Source of the DNA: Christensenella sp. UBA1782
GTDB taxonomy: Bacteria > Bacillota > Clostridia > Christensenellales > DTU072
DNA length: 55,608 bases
Assembly (NCBI GenBank): GCA_002315475.1
Contig: DCGI01000050.1
Location: 139-55,746 of the forward strand
Reading direction: 5' to 3'
Both the position numbers and the translations under genes were made by a program. Below the pieces are notes generated by a model that saw only the letters and a list, made by a program, of their open reading frames with translations, searched no databases and was not told the origin of the DNA. Every line of letters starts with the position of its first letter. The stretch's first letter is position 1. Below are positions 25,378 through 33,776 of this stretch, piece after piece.

Positions 25378-25380
25378 AGT

Positions 25381-26649
25381 TTAGGATTCCTTATTGCATG
25401 TTTCGGATATAGAAACGGGATATTTCTTATATCTTCGTTGCATTACGGCAAATACGAAAATCGCCGAAAGCGGAATGATCGTGGCAAAGCAGATTCCCGC
25501 GCGGATGGCGAGTGCATCGGGCGTCAGTCCGAGGGAAAGGGCGACTTGGTTGCCTCCGTCCGACGCAAGCACGACGTCGGCAATAATGCCGACGAGTTGC
25601 GGCACGAGCGAGGCGCCCAAGTCGCCCCCCGCCGCCATCATGGCGTATAACGCCACCCCGCCTTGCGGCACTCTTTCCGACGATACGATTAAACTGCCCG
25701 GCCACAGCATAGACACGAAAAATCCCGTCAACGCACAGCCGATAAGTCCCAATACGGGGATAGGCGAAGCAAAGGCTATCACGTAGCAAACGCCGGCTCC
25801 GACGGCACCGAAAAACAAAACCTTTACGGCGTTTTTCCCGAACTTCCCGTACAGACTTCTACCCAGTCCCAGCATGGCTCCGAACAGTGCCACGCCGAAA
25901 ATATCCCCCCATATTTTTTCGATTCCGAAGGCTTGCTCGACGTAGCTCGAACACCACTGCGAAACGGTACATTCCGCCGCGCCCCCTAAAAAGATGCAAA
26001 GCACGCATAAAATCACGTCTTTGTTTTTTAACAGCGACAAAGATTTTTCCGCCTTTTTCGGCGTTTCCATTTTCGGAACGGGAGCACCGAGAAAGAGAAT
26101 CGCCGAAAGGAGCGGAAGCAAGGCAAAAAGGAAAGGTATGTAAAACCAATTTTGACTCCCCGCGAAAAACAGGAAAACCGTCGTCAGAATCACCACGAAC
26201 ACCACGCCCCACGCATAACAGGAATGTAGTTTGCTGAGCAACCGTTCGGGATTGTCGGAAGGTAAAGAAGCTATGGTGGGGCTGGTCAAAACTTCGGCAA
26301 GACCGCCCGCAATCGAAAAAACGACGGTACTGAGTGCCAGTCCCCAATACATGGTTTCTTTCGTAAAAACAAAGGGCGTCAAGCCGTACAGAATCAACCC
26401 CGCCACCATAAAAACGGGCGTCAATTTCATCGACAAGGCAAAATTAAACTTGTGCGAAAAAAAGGAAAATACCAAATCAATCAAGAGTTGTGCGGTAAAG
26501 TTTATCGCGACGAGCAGTCCCAATAAGGAGTAGGACAAACCGTATGCCTCTTTGAATATCAAAAAAAGCAAGGGAGAAAGGTTTGCCGTAATCGCCGTAG
26601 ACAAACAAGTCAAATAGCAAGCATATTTCGTTCTGTTATATTGTTTCAT
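25381..26649 (-). CDS. MFS transporter, 12 TM, sugar-permease-like
   Basis: 422 residues with about twelve hydrophobic helices in two halves. It contains the loop after helix 2 (DLVFSFFSHKFNFALSMKL) and a central cytosolic loop with charged residues (VPKMETPKKAEKSLSLLKNKD). The overall pattern resembles fucose/galactoside-type permeases of the MFS, such as FucP-like proteins. SD is weak. It lies 61 bases after the GH27 glycosidase, so it may bring in the sugar or disaccharide that the enzyme handles in the cytosol. Substrate specificity cannot be told from sequence alone. Confidence 0.88.
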   Translation of the reverse strand: MKQYNRTKYACYLTCLSTAITANLSPLLFLIFKEAYGLSYSLLGLLVAINFTAQLLIDLVFSFFSHKFNFALSMKLTPVFMVAGLILYGLTPFVFTKETMYWGLALSTVVFSIAGGLAEVLTSPTIASLPSDNPERLLSKLHSCYAWGVVFVVILTTVFLFFAGSQNWFYIPFLFALLPLLSAILFLGAPVPKMETPKKAEKSLSLLKNKDVILCVLCIFLGGAAECTVSQWCSSYVEQAFGIEKIWGDIFGVALFGAMLGLGRSLYGKFGKNAVKVLFFGAVGAGVCYVIAFASPIPVLGLIGCALTGFFVSMLWPGSLIVSSERVPQGGVALYAMMAAGGDLGASLVPQLVGIIADVVLASDGGNQVALSLGLTPDALAIRAGICFATIIPLSAIFVFAVMQRRYKKYPVSISETCNKES

Positions 26650-26710
26650 CTCTCTAAAAAATCAATGCCGTCCCAAAAAGGGGCGGCACGATACGATACT
26701 TTCCAAAAGG

Positions 26711-28360
26711 TTATTGCAGTTTCCAAATCAAAACGCCGTGTGCAGGAACGGTTGCCGATAGTTTCGTTACGTTTTCCTGTGTCGTTTCTTCCCAAAGGTC
26801 GATTGCCGTATAGCTCTCTTTCGCCACGTCCTTAACGTATTCTTCCTTTTGCAAGTCGGCAAGGGAAAACTCGAACGGTAAAGGCTTTTTGGCTTTATTT
26901 AACACGCACAAGGCGATAGCACCGTCGGCAAGCGGACGAACCAACACGTCCAAAGCTTTCTTGGAACGAAGAATTCTCTTGGCTTGTTTGCCGAGAGCGT
27001 CTTGGTCGACGGCAATCAAATTCTTGTTTTTCAAAATGGCAAGATGTTCGGGTTTCATGTTGGTGACGTCGTTCCCCAAAAGGAGGGGAGAAGCCATCAT
27101 GCACCACAAGGCAAAGTGCGCTCTGTTTTCGTCGATGGTCAAGTCGCCGTTCCCGACTTCCAACATATCGGGATCGTTCCAGTGTCCGGGGGAAGCGTAC
27201 TTATAAAGAATAACGTTCTTTTCGTACAAGTCCATGATACTCTTCCACGTCCAACCGATGTCCCCCGTCGTACGCCACAAATTACTGATGGTATAGCCCC
27301 ATTCGTGCGGAGAAGAATTTCCCCAACAACACAACGAATAGGCTACGGGTTTTTGTCTTTCTCCTTTTTCTTCGGAAACTTTTTCCACCGCCCGAAGCAG
27401 TGCGTCGCTCATCGCGGCATACTGCAAGAAGGTACTGTCGGCGACGTTTCCGATCGGGTTAAAGATATCGATAAAGTTATTCCCTTCCGTCATGTCGACA
27501 ATCACACGAACGGGCGCAACGCGACAAGGCTTATTGAAAAAGCCGGGATCGAGTAATACTATCTTGCCTTCATTGACGCGTACGGCGGAAACCGTTTCTT
27601 TTTCGGTCGTATGAGGACAAGGATACCTTAGGTCGAGAGAAACCACGTATTTTCCTTTTTTCGGTGCTTGAAACAAGAACTTCGCAAGTCCTCTGTTGGC
27701 ATCCAGCCCTTTGATGAATTCTTTCTTGGCACCATGATTCGGATGGTGGTGACAGGCTCCCAAAACAAGCTTTGCGGTACCCGAAAGTGCGGCGTTCTTG
27801 GCGGGTATGTATTGTTCTGCATCCGTCCCGAGCGGGGTAACCGAAATGCCGAAAAGCTCCGGACCTTTTTGGGAATACATCTTATGATAGCAATAGTCGT
27901 ACTTTAAGTATTCGATACCCCAACGCACGAATTGACAAGCATCGTTGTATTCGTTTTTGAAGCTTGCGGGGAGACTTTGGCAGGTGAGCGTACCGTTACT
28001 GGAATAGATGCCGACTTTGAAACCGAGCGCATTGATCTCCTTGACGAATCCGTCCATACCCTTCGGAAACTTGACGTAGTCGCAAATGAGCTTTCCTTCT
28101 TCGTCCCGTCTGTCGGCTTCCCAATAGTCGTCTAAGTTCAAATAGGAATATCCCGCTTCCAACAGTCCGCTTTCCCGTATGGCTTCCGCCATTTTTACCA
28201 ACATTCTGTGATTGATGTTTTCCTTAAAATAGTTCCATGAGTTCCAACCCATAGGGGGCGTCATGCACAAACCGTTATAGAACGGTTCGGTGCGATACAT
28301 TTGTGTGATTTGAGCTTGCTTAAAGATCTTTTTGGGAAGTTTGCAAGAAGTACAAGTCAT
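26711..28360 (-). CDS. GH27 family glycosidase (alpha-galactosidase-like) with inserted domain, copy 1
   Basis: 549 residues. The GH27 barrel begins at PPMGWNSWNYFKENI (~35-48), and YSYLNLDDYW (71-80) is the substrate-facing loop. The nucleophile lies in IEYLKYDYCY (D155) and the acid/base in PGHWNDPDMLEVGN (~391-404). Between the nucleophile and SDALLRAVEKVSEE there is an insert of about 160 residues (165-325) with beta-sandwich character, reminiscent of a carbohydrate-binding module spliced into the barrel. The N-terminus (MTCTSCKLPKKIF) carries a CxxC and no signal peptide, so the enzyme is cytosolic. A paralog with the same insert lies at 50112-51770. It follows apeB by 21 bases with GGAGG before ATG. 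Confidence 0.92.
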   Translation of the reverse strand: MTCTSCKLPKKIFKQAQITQMYRTEPFYNGLCMTPPMGWNSWNYFKENINHRMLVKMAEAIRESGLLEAGYSYLNLDDYWEADRRDEEGKLICDYVKFPKGMDGFVKEINALGFKVGIYSSNGTLTCQSLPASFKNEYNDACQFVRWGIEYLKYDYCYHKMYSQKGPELFGISVTPLGTDAEQYIPAKNAALSGTAKLVLGACHHHPNHGAKKEFIKGLDANRGLAKFLFQAPKKGKYVVSLDLRYPCPHTTEKETVSAVRVNEGKIVLLDPGFFNKPCRVAPVRVIVDMTEGNNFIDIFNPIGNVADSTFLQYAAMSDALLRAVEKVSEEKGERQKPVAYSLCCWGNSSPHEWGYTISNLWRTTGDIGWTWKSIMDLYEKNVILYKYASPGHWNDPDMLEVGNGDLTIDENRAHFALWCMMASPLLLGNDVTNMKPEHLAILKNKNLIAVDQDALGKQAKRILRSKKALDVLVRPLADGAIALCVLNKAKKPLPFEFSLADLQKEEYVKDVAKESYTAIDLWEETTQENVTKLSATVPAHGVLIWKLQ

Positions 28361-28381
28361 AATTTCCTCCGTAAATTTTTT

Positions 28382-29743
28382 TTATTTAATAAATGCCGAA
28401 AAGGCTTTATAGGCTTCGTATAAGTCGGCTTTACTGATAAGCTCGTAGGGTGCGTGCATGGACAGTACGGGGACGCCTACGTCCACCGTATCGATATTTC
28501 TGTTGGCGAGGAACATAGCCACCGTTCCGCCACCGCCCAAATCCACTCTGCCGAGTTCACCCGTTTGCCATACGACGTTCTCCTCCGCAAAGATCTTGCG
28601 CAGGTACCCGACGTATTCGGCGGAAGCGTCGTTACTGCCCGACTTTCCTCTGGCTCCGGTAAACTTCGTCATTGCCACGCCGCTACCGGCATAGGAAACG
28701 TTGTTCCGTTCGAAAGCTTCCGAAAAATTCGGATCGAACGCCGAAGTCACGTCTGCCGACAGACACATACTCTTAGAGCGTACCAACGCCGAAGAAACAC
28801 CCAAATCGGCACAAAGTTTATCCAGTATATCCTGAATCAAAAAACACTGCATACCGCTGTTTCCTTCGCTGCCTATTTCCTCTTTATCGGCAAGGATAGT
28901 CAGCACCGTTTGTTCGGTTTCGGTATGCAAACTCGCCGTAATTTCGGGATAGGCGCAAACTCTGTCGTCGTGTCCGTAGCTTGCCACGAAACTTCGGTCA
29001 AAGCCGACGTCTCTCGCCTTATATGCGGGTACGACTTCTATTTCCGAACTCAAAAAGTCCTCTTCTTCCATGCCGTATTTTTCGTGCAGGAAAGCAAGAA
29101 CCTTTTTCTTCACGTTCTTCTTTTCTTCACCGGCAAGTGCCATGCTTCCTACGATTACGTTTAGGTTTTCGGCTTTGAATGCGGTGGCAACGGGTTCTTT
29201 GACAAGATCTTGAGAGAGATGCGGAAGCAAATCCGAAATATAAAAGACGGGTTCGTTTTCCTCCTCGCCGATACAAATCTTGACTTTCTCGCCGTTTTTC
29301 AAAACCACCACGCCGTGTAACGAAAGCGGAATGGTCAGCCATTGATATTTTTTTATGCCACCGTAATAGTGGGTTTTCAGATAGGCAATATCGCTTTCCT
29401 CGTAAAGGGGTACCTGCTTCAAGTCCAATCTCGGACTGTCCACGTGTGCGACCATGATGCGTATCCCGTTTTCGGCGAGGTTTTTACTGCCCACACGCAA
29501 AAGAAAAAGTCCTTTTCCGCGATTGTTGTAGTACACCTTATCGCCCGCTTGTAACTTCGTGGAAAAATCGAACGGCTTATACCCTTCCTTTTCCACCATG
29601 GCGACGGTTTCTTCCACCGTTTCCCGTTCCGTCTTTCCATGATTCAAAAAATCTTTGTAGCCTTCGGCATACGCCAGTATTTTGGACAATTTTTCGGCAT
29701 CCGCCGTTTCGAACACGTTGGTTCTCGAATACGTTAAATCCAT
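28382..29743 (-). CDS. apeB: M18 aspartyl aminopeptidase
   Basis: 453 residues, the family's usual length. It releases N-terminal acidic residues from peptides in the cytosol as a dodecameric metalloenzyme. Landmarks are IMVAHVDSPRLDLKQ (first zinc ligand His and Asp), LADKEEIGSEGNSGMQ (Glu ligands and base), SADVTSAFDPNF, and VDVGVPVLSMHAPYELISKADLYEAYKAF near the C-terminus with the last His ligand. The promoter at 29766-29794 and SD AAGGAG give a strong start. It leads a leftward unit with GH27, MFS and GNAT genes. Confidence 0.95.
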   Translation of the reverse strand: MDLTYSRTNVFETADAEKLSKILAYAEGYKDFLNHGKTERETVEETVAMVEKEGYKPFDFSTKLQAGDKVYYNNRGKGLFLLRVGSKNLAENGIRIMVAHVDSPRLDLKQVPLYEESDIAYLKTHYYGGIKKYQWLTIPLSLHGVVVLKNGEKVKICIGEEENEPVFYISDLLPHLSQDLVKEPVATAFKAENLNVIVGSMALAGEEKKNVKKKVLAFLHEKYGMEEEDFLSSEIEVVPAYKARDVGFDRSFVASYGHDDRVCAYPEITASLHTETEQTVLTILADKEEIGSEGNSGMQCFLIQDILDKLCADLGVSSALVRSKSMCLSADVTSAFDPNFSEAFERNNVSYAGSGVAMTKFTGARGKSGSNDASAEYVGYLRKIFAEENVVWQTGELGRVDLGGGGTVAMFLANRNIDTVDVGVPVLSMHAPYELISKADLYEAYKAFSAFIK

Positions 29744-29765
29744 TGTTTCATCTCCTTATGCTAAA

Positions 29766-29794
29766 AGTATACCACAGCTTTTCTTTTTTTTCAA
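29766..29794 (-). promoter_or_regulatory. Promoter of apeB-GH27-MFS-GNAT
   Basis: Leftward -35 TTGAAA (29794-29789), a 17-base spacer and -10 TATACT (29771-29766). A ~15-base leader contains AAGGAG. It is back-to-back with the rightward promoter at 29801-29828. Confidence 0.75.
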
Positions 29795-29800
29795 GGGGGG

Positions 29801-29828
29801 TTGAAAAATAGAAAGAATATAGTATAAT
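29801..29828 (+). promoter_or_regulatory. Leaderless-type promoter of the FAD oxidoreductase gene
   Basis: -35 TTGAAA (29801-29806), a 16-base spacer and consensus -10 TATAAT (29823-29828). The ATG is at 29835, only six bases after the -10, so transcription should begin at or next to the start codon. Confidence 0.75.
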
Positions 29829-29834
29829 AAGGAT

Positions 29835-31154
29835 ATGACGAAAAAAATAATAATTGCCGGTGCGGGACACGGCGGACTTCTTTGTGCCGTAAAACTTGCA
29901 CAACACGACTTTGACGTTTTGGTTTTGGAACGAAACGTCCCCGAAACGCTGGGACACGACTGGGAAGATCGGTTTTCCTTTCCCCTTTTGGAACGGTACT
30001 TGAACGTTTCCGAAAAAGACTTACCCGTCGGATGTTTTCGCGTGCGCGGAGACTGTACGTTTATCAGTCCCGACAAAACCGCTCATATCGACATCTTCTA
30101 CGGCGACAGACCGCAAAAAATCATGTGGCGTCAAGCTTTGATCGGATTACTCGTCGACCGAGCCGAAAAAGCCGGCGTACGATTCCTTTTCGGCGAAACC
30201 GTTTTATCCCCCGTCGTTCGGGAGAATACCGTATGCGGCGTACGTACCGATAAAGGGGAATACCTCGCCGACCTCGTCGTCGACGCCTGCGGCGTCTTCT
30301 CTCCCCTACGCACCCGTCTCCCGTCCGCCTTCGGCATCGAAGCGGAACCGAAAAGCGGGGACTTGTTTTATGCCTACCGCGCCTATTTTGACAAGACGAA
30401 AGGGGAGAAACCCACCCTGCCTTTTGAGGTATATCTTTGTCACGAAGGAGAAGCGGGGCTCTCTTGGCTCTGTACCAACGAAAACTCGGTCGACATCTTA
30501 ATCGGCAGAATCTACCCCCTTTCGCCCGAAAAAGTCCAAAAAGAATTGGATACTTTTCGCCGAGAACACGATTGGGTGGGTGAAAAAATCCTAAACGGCG
30601 GTTCTTATGCCGTCCTACCCGTCCGCAAACCTTTGCCTCTCATGGTGGCAAACGGCTACGTCGCCGTCGGTGACAGTGCCTTTATGACCACGCCGCTGAA
30701 CGGTATGGGTATCGACTTATCCATGCAGGCGGGAGAACTGTTGGCAGACACCCTTCTTGCCGCACCCGATTTTTCGGCGGCATCCCTTTGGCAATACAAT
30801 CGGCTCTACCATATTCGCTTTGCTTCCGTCCTGCAGAATCTCGGCTTGAAAAACGCCCTCCTGACCATGCCGGAAGGCTATGTGGATTTTCTCTTCAAAA
30901 ACGGCATCATCCTCGCAGCCGACCTTTCGGGAGAAGGAAAAAACAAAACGCCCGCCATTCTCTTAGGGAAGTTTATTCGAGGCATGCGGAAACCCAAAGC
31001 GTTCTTTGCCGTCCTAAAAGGTATCTTTGCGGGCGGAAAAGTGGCTTCGCTCTATGCTAAACCGCCCAAAACTTACTCCCTCCCCGCCATTCAAAAATGG
31101 GCGAAAAAAATCGCCGCATACGACGTAACGTACGGCGATTCTTTGTCCGAGTAA
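29835..31154 (+). CDS. FAD-dependent oxidoreductase, geranylgeranyl reductase/monooxygenase-like
   Basis: 439 residues with a Rossmann FAD-binding start KIIIAGAGHGGLLCAVKLAQHDFDVLVLER, then PQKIMWRQALIGLLVDRAEKAG and LADLVVDACGVFSPLRTRL (the DG-like motif). The GD motif with following segment is NGYVAVGDSAFMTTPLNGMGIDLSMQAGELLADTL. These are hallmarks of the FixC/geranylgeranyl reductase-like and PHBH-like flavoprotein group. The C-terminal ~100 residues are unassigned. The substrate is unknown; a quinone, lipid or polyketide-type molecule is possible. It has no SD and a promoter that implies leaderless translation. It converges on the PPOX-type gene 73 bases away. Confidence 0.87.
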   Translation: MTKKIIIAGAGHGGLLCAVKLAQHDFDVLVLERNVPETLGHDWEDRFSFPLLERYLNVSEKDLPVGCFRVRGDCTFISPDKTAHIDIFYGDRPQKIMWRQALIGLLVDRAEKAGVRFLFGETVLSPVVRENTVCGVRTDKGEYLADLVVDACGVFSPLRTRLPSAFGIEAEPKSGDLFYAYRAYFDKTKGEKPTLPFEVYLCHEGEAGLSWLCTNENSVDILIGRIYPLSPEKVQKELDTFRREHDWVGEKILNGGSYAVLPVRKPLPLMVANGYVAVGDSAFMTTPLNGMGIDLSMQAGELLADTLLAAPDFSAASLWQYNRLYHIRFASVLQNLGLKNALLTMPEGYVDFLFKNGIILAADLSGEGKNKTPAILLGKFIRGMRKPKAFFAVLKGIFAGGKVASLYAKPPKTYSLPAIQKWAKKIAAYDVTYGDSLSE

Positions 31155-31227
31155 AGATTGGAGAATCGTTTCCTCTTTCGGTATACGGATGAAACCGAGA
31201 AAAACGAAAAAGCGGATTTTGCGAAAA

Positions 31228-31704
31228 TCATTTTTCTTGTATTTGTTTTCCGCTCCAATGTTCTATTTCTATTTCAAACATTTGAACGGCTTTGCCCGAA
31301 CGAGCGATTTCTTCTTGAACCGATCGTTCGTTCGGATAGTATTTTCGAGCGAACTTTTCGATAAATTCCCTACGAACTTCTTGATTCTCTATCAATCGGC
31401 ACTTTCCGAAAACGACAACGCTCTGCACGTACGGTGCCCACGATTCCCCTTGTACGGATTCGTTTCCGAATACCGTAAAGCAAACTTTATCGCATTTTCG
31501 GATTGCGTCGACTTTATACCCGATGCGAGCACCATGAAAATAAATTTTTTCCGTTTCTTCACAAAACCAATAGTTTATCGGAACCGCATACGGATACCCG
31601 TTTTCCCCGTTTACCGAAAGTACTCCTCTCCGTTCCCGCACAAGTAACCGTTTTACTTCCTCTAAGCCGATTTCATTTTTCTTCTTTCTGATTTCCCGAA
31701 ACAT
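31228..31704 (-). CDS. Pyridoxamine 5'-phosphate oxidase-related flavoprotein
   Basis: 158 residues with the split-barrel FMN-binding pattern: LLVRERRGVLSVNGENGYPYAVPINYWF, EKIYFHGARIGYKVDAIRKCDKVCFTVFG, SVVVFGKCRLI. The closest group is the NimA-like/PPOX-class proteins of anaerobes. ATG at 31704 (MFREIRKKKNEIG) is chosen over a longer frame because AAGGAAAAACG precedes it and the family starts there. It lies 20 bases after the EFR1-like gene, in one leftward unit. It likely acts as an FMN reductase or detoxifier of small oxidants; the substrate is open. Confidence 0.88.
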   Translation of the reverse strand: MFREIRKKKNEIGLEEVKRLLVRERRGVLSVNGENGYPYAVPINYWFCEETEKIYFHGARIGYKVDAIRKCDKVCFTVFGNESVQGESWAPYVQSVVVFGKCRLIENQEVRREFIEKFARKYYPNERSVQEEIARSGKAVQMFEIEIEHWSGKQIQEK

Positions 31705-31724
31705 CGTTTTTCCTTCCGCCGTTT

Positions 31725-32483
31725 TCAAAGTTTCTTTCCCGTTTCTTCCAAGTAGTACCGACGTTTTCCACGAGAACGAAGCCCGTACTCGATGGCTTTT
31801 TGCGGACAAGTACAGATGCACGCCTGACATTGGGTGCAGTTTCCGTTCCACGTCGGCTGACCGTTTTGCATTTTGATATTGGCAAGAGGGCAGACTCTTT
31901 CGCATTTTCCGCAACCCGTACAGGATTTTTTCACAAAGAATTTTTTATCGTTTGTCAACACTTTATAAAAAAACGGATTGCTTGCCTTTACGACAAAACC
32001 AAAAGGCTCCGTACGAGCGATTTTTTCGCCTTTTTGGATTGTCTCCGCTATTTTATCCATCTTCTTTTCACCGCTTCGGATGATTTTTTCGGCAAGAAAT
32101 TGCGGGGGTGCCATAAAAAGCGTAATATAGTTTTCCGGCATAATGATTTTTCTTACACCCATAAAGACCAAACCCTTTTCGTCGCAAAGGCGTTTCAACA
32201 GTATCGTCGAACCGATTTGGTCGTTACTGATTCCGCACGTCATCACAAAGTAGCAAGGTTTGTGCGGTACGAACTTCCCCTGCCGAATAAAGTTTTCCAA
32301 CGCCTTCGGGATATAACTTGCGTACGTCGGGCAAACGAAAACGAGCGGAGAATCCGTCGTGTCCTCGTAGGTTTCTCCCGTCCTGATATAATGAGCGGAA
32401 TTCGTAAACGTATCCCGTAACGCACCGGCAAGCCGAATAGCCAAATGCCGACTGTTGCCCGTACCCGAAAAATAGATGACCAT
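31725..32483 (-). CDS. EFR1-type flavodoxin-ferredoxin fusion protein
   Basis: 252 residues. The N-terminal flavodoxin-like domain starts with YFSGTGNSRHLA, the FMN phosphate loop. The C-terminal 2[4Fe-4S] ferredoxin domain has CTGCGKCERVCP and CTQCQACICTCP. This is the EFRx/EFR1 family common in Clostridia, which carries electrons between iron-sulfur and flavin partners. ATG at 32483 is preferred because a perfect AGGAGG lies 6 bases before it; the upstream Met is inside that site. It is followed by the PPOX-like gene, so the two may work in one electron path. Confidence 0.92.
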   Translation of the reverse strand: MVIYFSGTGNSRHLAIRLAGALRDTFTNSAHYIRTGETYEDTTDSPLVFVCPTYASYIPKALENFIRQGKFVPHKPCYFVMTCGISNDQIGSTILLKRLCDEKGLVFMGVRKIIMPENYITLFMAPPQFLAEKIIRSGEKKMDKIAETIQKGEKIARTEPFGFVVKASNPFFYKVLTNDKKFFVKKSCTGCGKCERVCPLANIKMQNGQPTWNGNCTQCQACICTCPQKAIEYGLRSRGKRRYYLEETGKKL

Positions 32484-32508
32484 AAAAAACCTCCTTTTTT
32501 TCAAAAAA

Positions 32509-32530
32509 GCCCGACCGCAAACGGTCGGGC
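32509..32530. terminator. Terminator of the ferredoxin reductase-like gene
   Basis: A 9-base-pair GC-rich stem (GCCCGACCG with CGGTCGGGC) has a CAAA loop. Leftward it is followed by six T, ending the 33777/32566 operon. A second T-rich stretch on the right makes it usable in both directions. Confidence 0.85.
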
Positions 32531-32565
32531 TTTCGTATTGTTTTTTTTACAAAGCGTACAATCCG

Positions 32566-33774
32566 TTAGTCTGCCATCGGCGGCACGTCGATTTCTACGT
32601 CGCTAATCGGGAAGGTACAGCAAGGATGCACGTATCCGTAATCCAAGTCGGCAAGTCTTCTGCCGTCCACCGACTTCGGAACGTATACGTCGCCTTTTAC
32701 CAAACGGGAGTGGCAATAGCCGCAAATTCCGCTTCTGCATTCGCTCGGAGCGGCAATACCCGCTTTTTCCATGGAAACGAGCAAGGTGTCGTTGGCTTTG
32801 GCGTCGATTTCAAAGGTTTCGTCGCACATCTTCACCGTCAACTTAAACACGCTGTCTTTGACCGCTTGCGGATAGTCTTCGTTCTTTTCGGGATGATGAT
32901 ATTCTCCGAAAAGTTCGTGACGAACGAACTTTCTGCGAATACCGAGCTTTTCGATTTCTTTATCGAGAGCGTTATACATCGCTTGCGGTCCGCACATAAA
33001 GATCGAATAATCGCCCTCCGGTGCGTACTTCTTAATAAGGTCGGCAGTGATGAAACCGCTTTCATAACCTTCGGCTTCTTCGTCGCTCAACACGTTAATA
33101 AGTTTGAATTTATCGGTTTTTTGTTCAAGAGCGCGGAATTCATCCAAAAACAAAATATCTTTTTGGGTTCTGGAGCCGTAGAGCAAAGTAAGAGAGCAGT
33201 CTTCGTCGCCGTCGGCTATCGCCTTTGCGAGGGAATAGAACGGCGTAATACCGCTTCCGCCGGCAAGACCGATGACCGTCTTTGCGTCACGAAGGGGTTC
33301 GTAGGTGAATACACCCAAAGGAGCCGAAGCGTCCAATTCGGTGCCGACCGTCCAGTTATCCAAAACGTAGGCAGAACAAAGTCCGCCGTCCACTCTCTTA
33401 ACGGTAAGGGTGTATTTGCCTTCCAACGATTCTTTCGGAGAAGACGACAGCGAGTACGGACGAGAAATGCGAGCGTTCCCGACGGTCAGACGCAAGCAAA
33501 TATATTGTCCTGCCGAAAAGTAAGCCAGTACTTCGGTGCCTTTCTTTTTATCGGGAGCGAACACGAAAGTTTTGACGTCTTTGCCGTGCTCGATAATGTC
33601 GGTAACCACCAAGTGTTGCACGACGGGGTGTAATCTGTTTTTAATCTGATTTTGCAAATAAGAATTATTATCGGGAATATCGGCGGTAGAACCGTTTTGA
33701 ATGGCAACGAACCGCTTCAGCAATCTTTTCGGGAAACCCGTAATATTCATTCCTTTTAACATTGTTTTAGCCAT
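32566..33774 (-). CDS. Ferredoxin-NAD(P) reductase-like protein with C-terminal [2Fe-2S] domain
   Basis: 402 residues. After a ~45-residue N-terminal stretch comes the FAD-binding barrel with RPYSLSSSP (~105-113). The NAD(P) domain has IGLAGGSGITPFYSLAKAI and FMCGPQAMYNAL. The plant-type ferredoxin domain has CRSGICGYCHSRL and a final C in VHPCCTF. This is the phenol hydroxylase/CDP-6-deoxy reductase-type electron chain NAD(P)H to FAD to [2Fe-2S]. It starts 2 bases after the CrtI-like dehydrogenase stop, so it likely supplies or takes electrons for that enzyme. The redox partner and direction are inferred from this pairing only. Confidence 0.9.
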   Translation of the reverse strand: MAKTMLKGMNITGFPKRLLKRFVAIQNGSTADIPDNNSYLQNQIKNRLHPVVQHLVVTDIIEHGKDVKTFVFAPDKKKGTEVLAYFSAGQYICLRLTVGNARISRPYSLSSSPKESLEGKYTLTVKRVDGGLCSAYVLDNWTVGTELDASAPLGVFTYEPLRDAKTVIGLAGGSGITPFYSLAKAIADGDEDCSLTLLYGSRTQKDILFLDEFRALEQKTDKFKLINVLSDEEAEGYESGFITADLIKKYAPEGDYSIFMCGPQAMYNALDKEIEKLGIRRKFVRHELFGEYHHPEKNEDYPQAVKDSVFKLTVKMCDETFEIDAKANDTLLVSMEKAGIAAPSECRSGICGYCHSRLVKGDVYVPKSVDGRRLADLDYGYVHPCCTFPISDVEIDVPPMAD

Positions 33775-33776
33775 GA

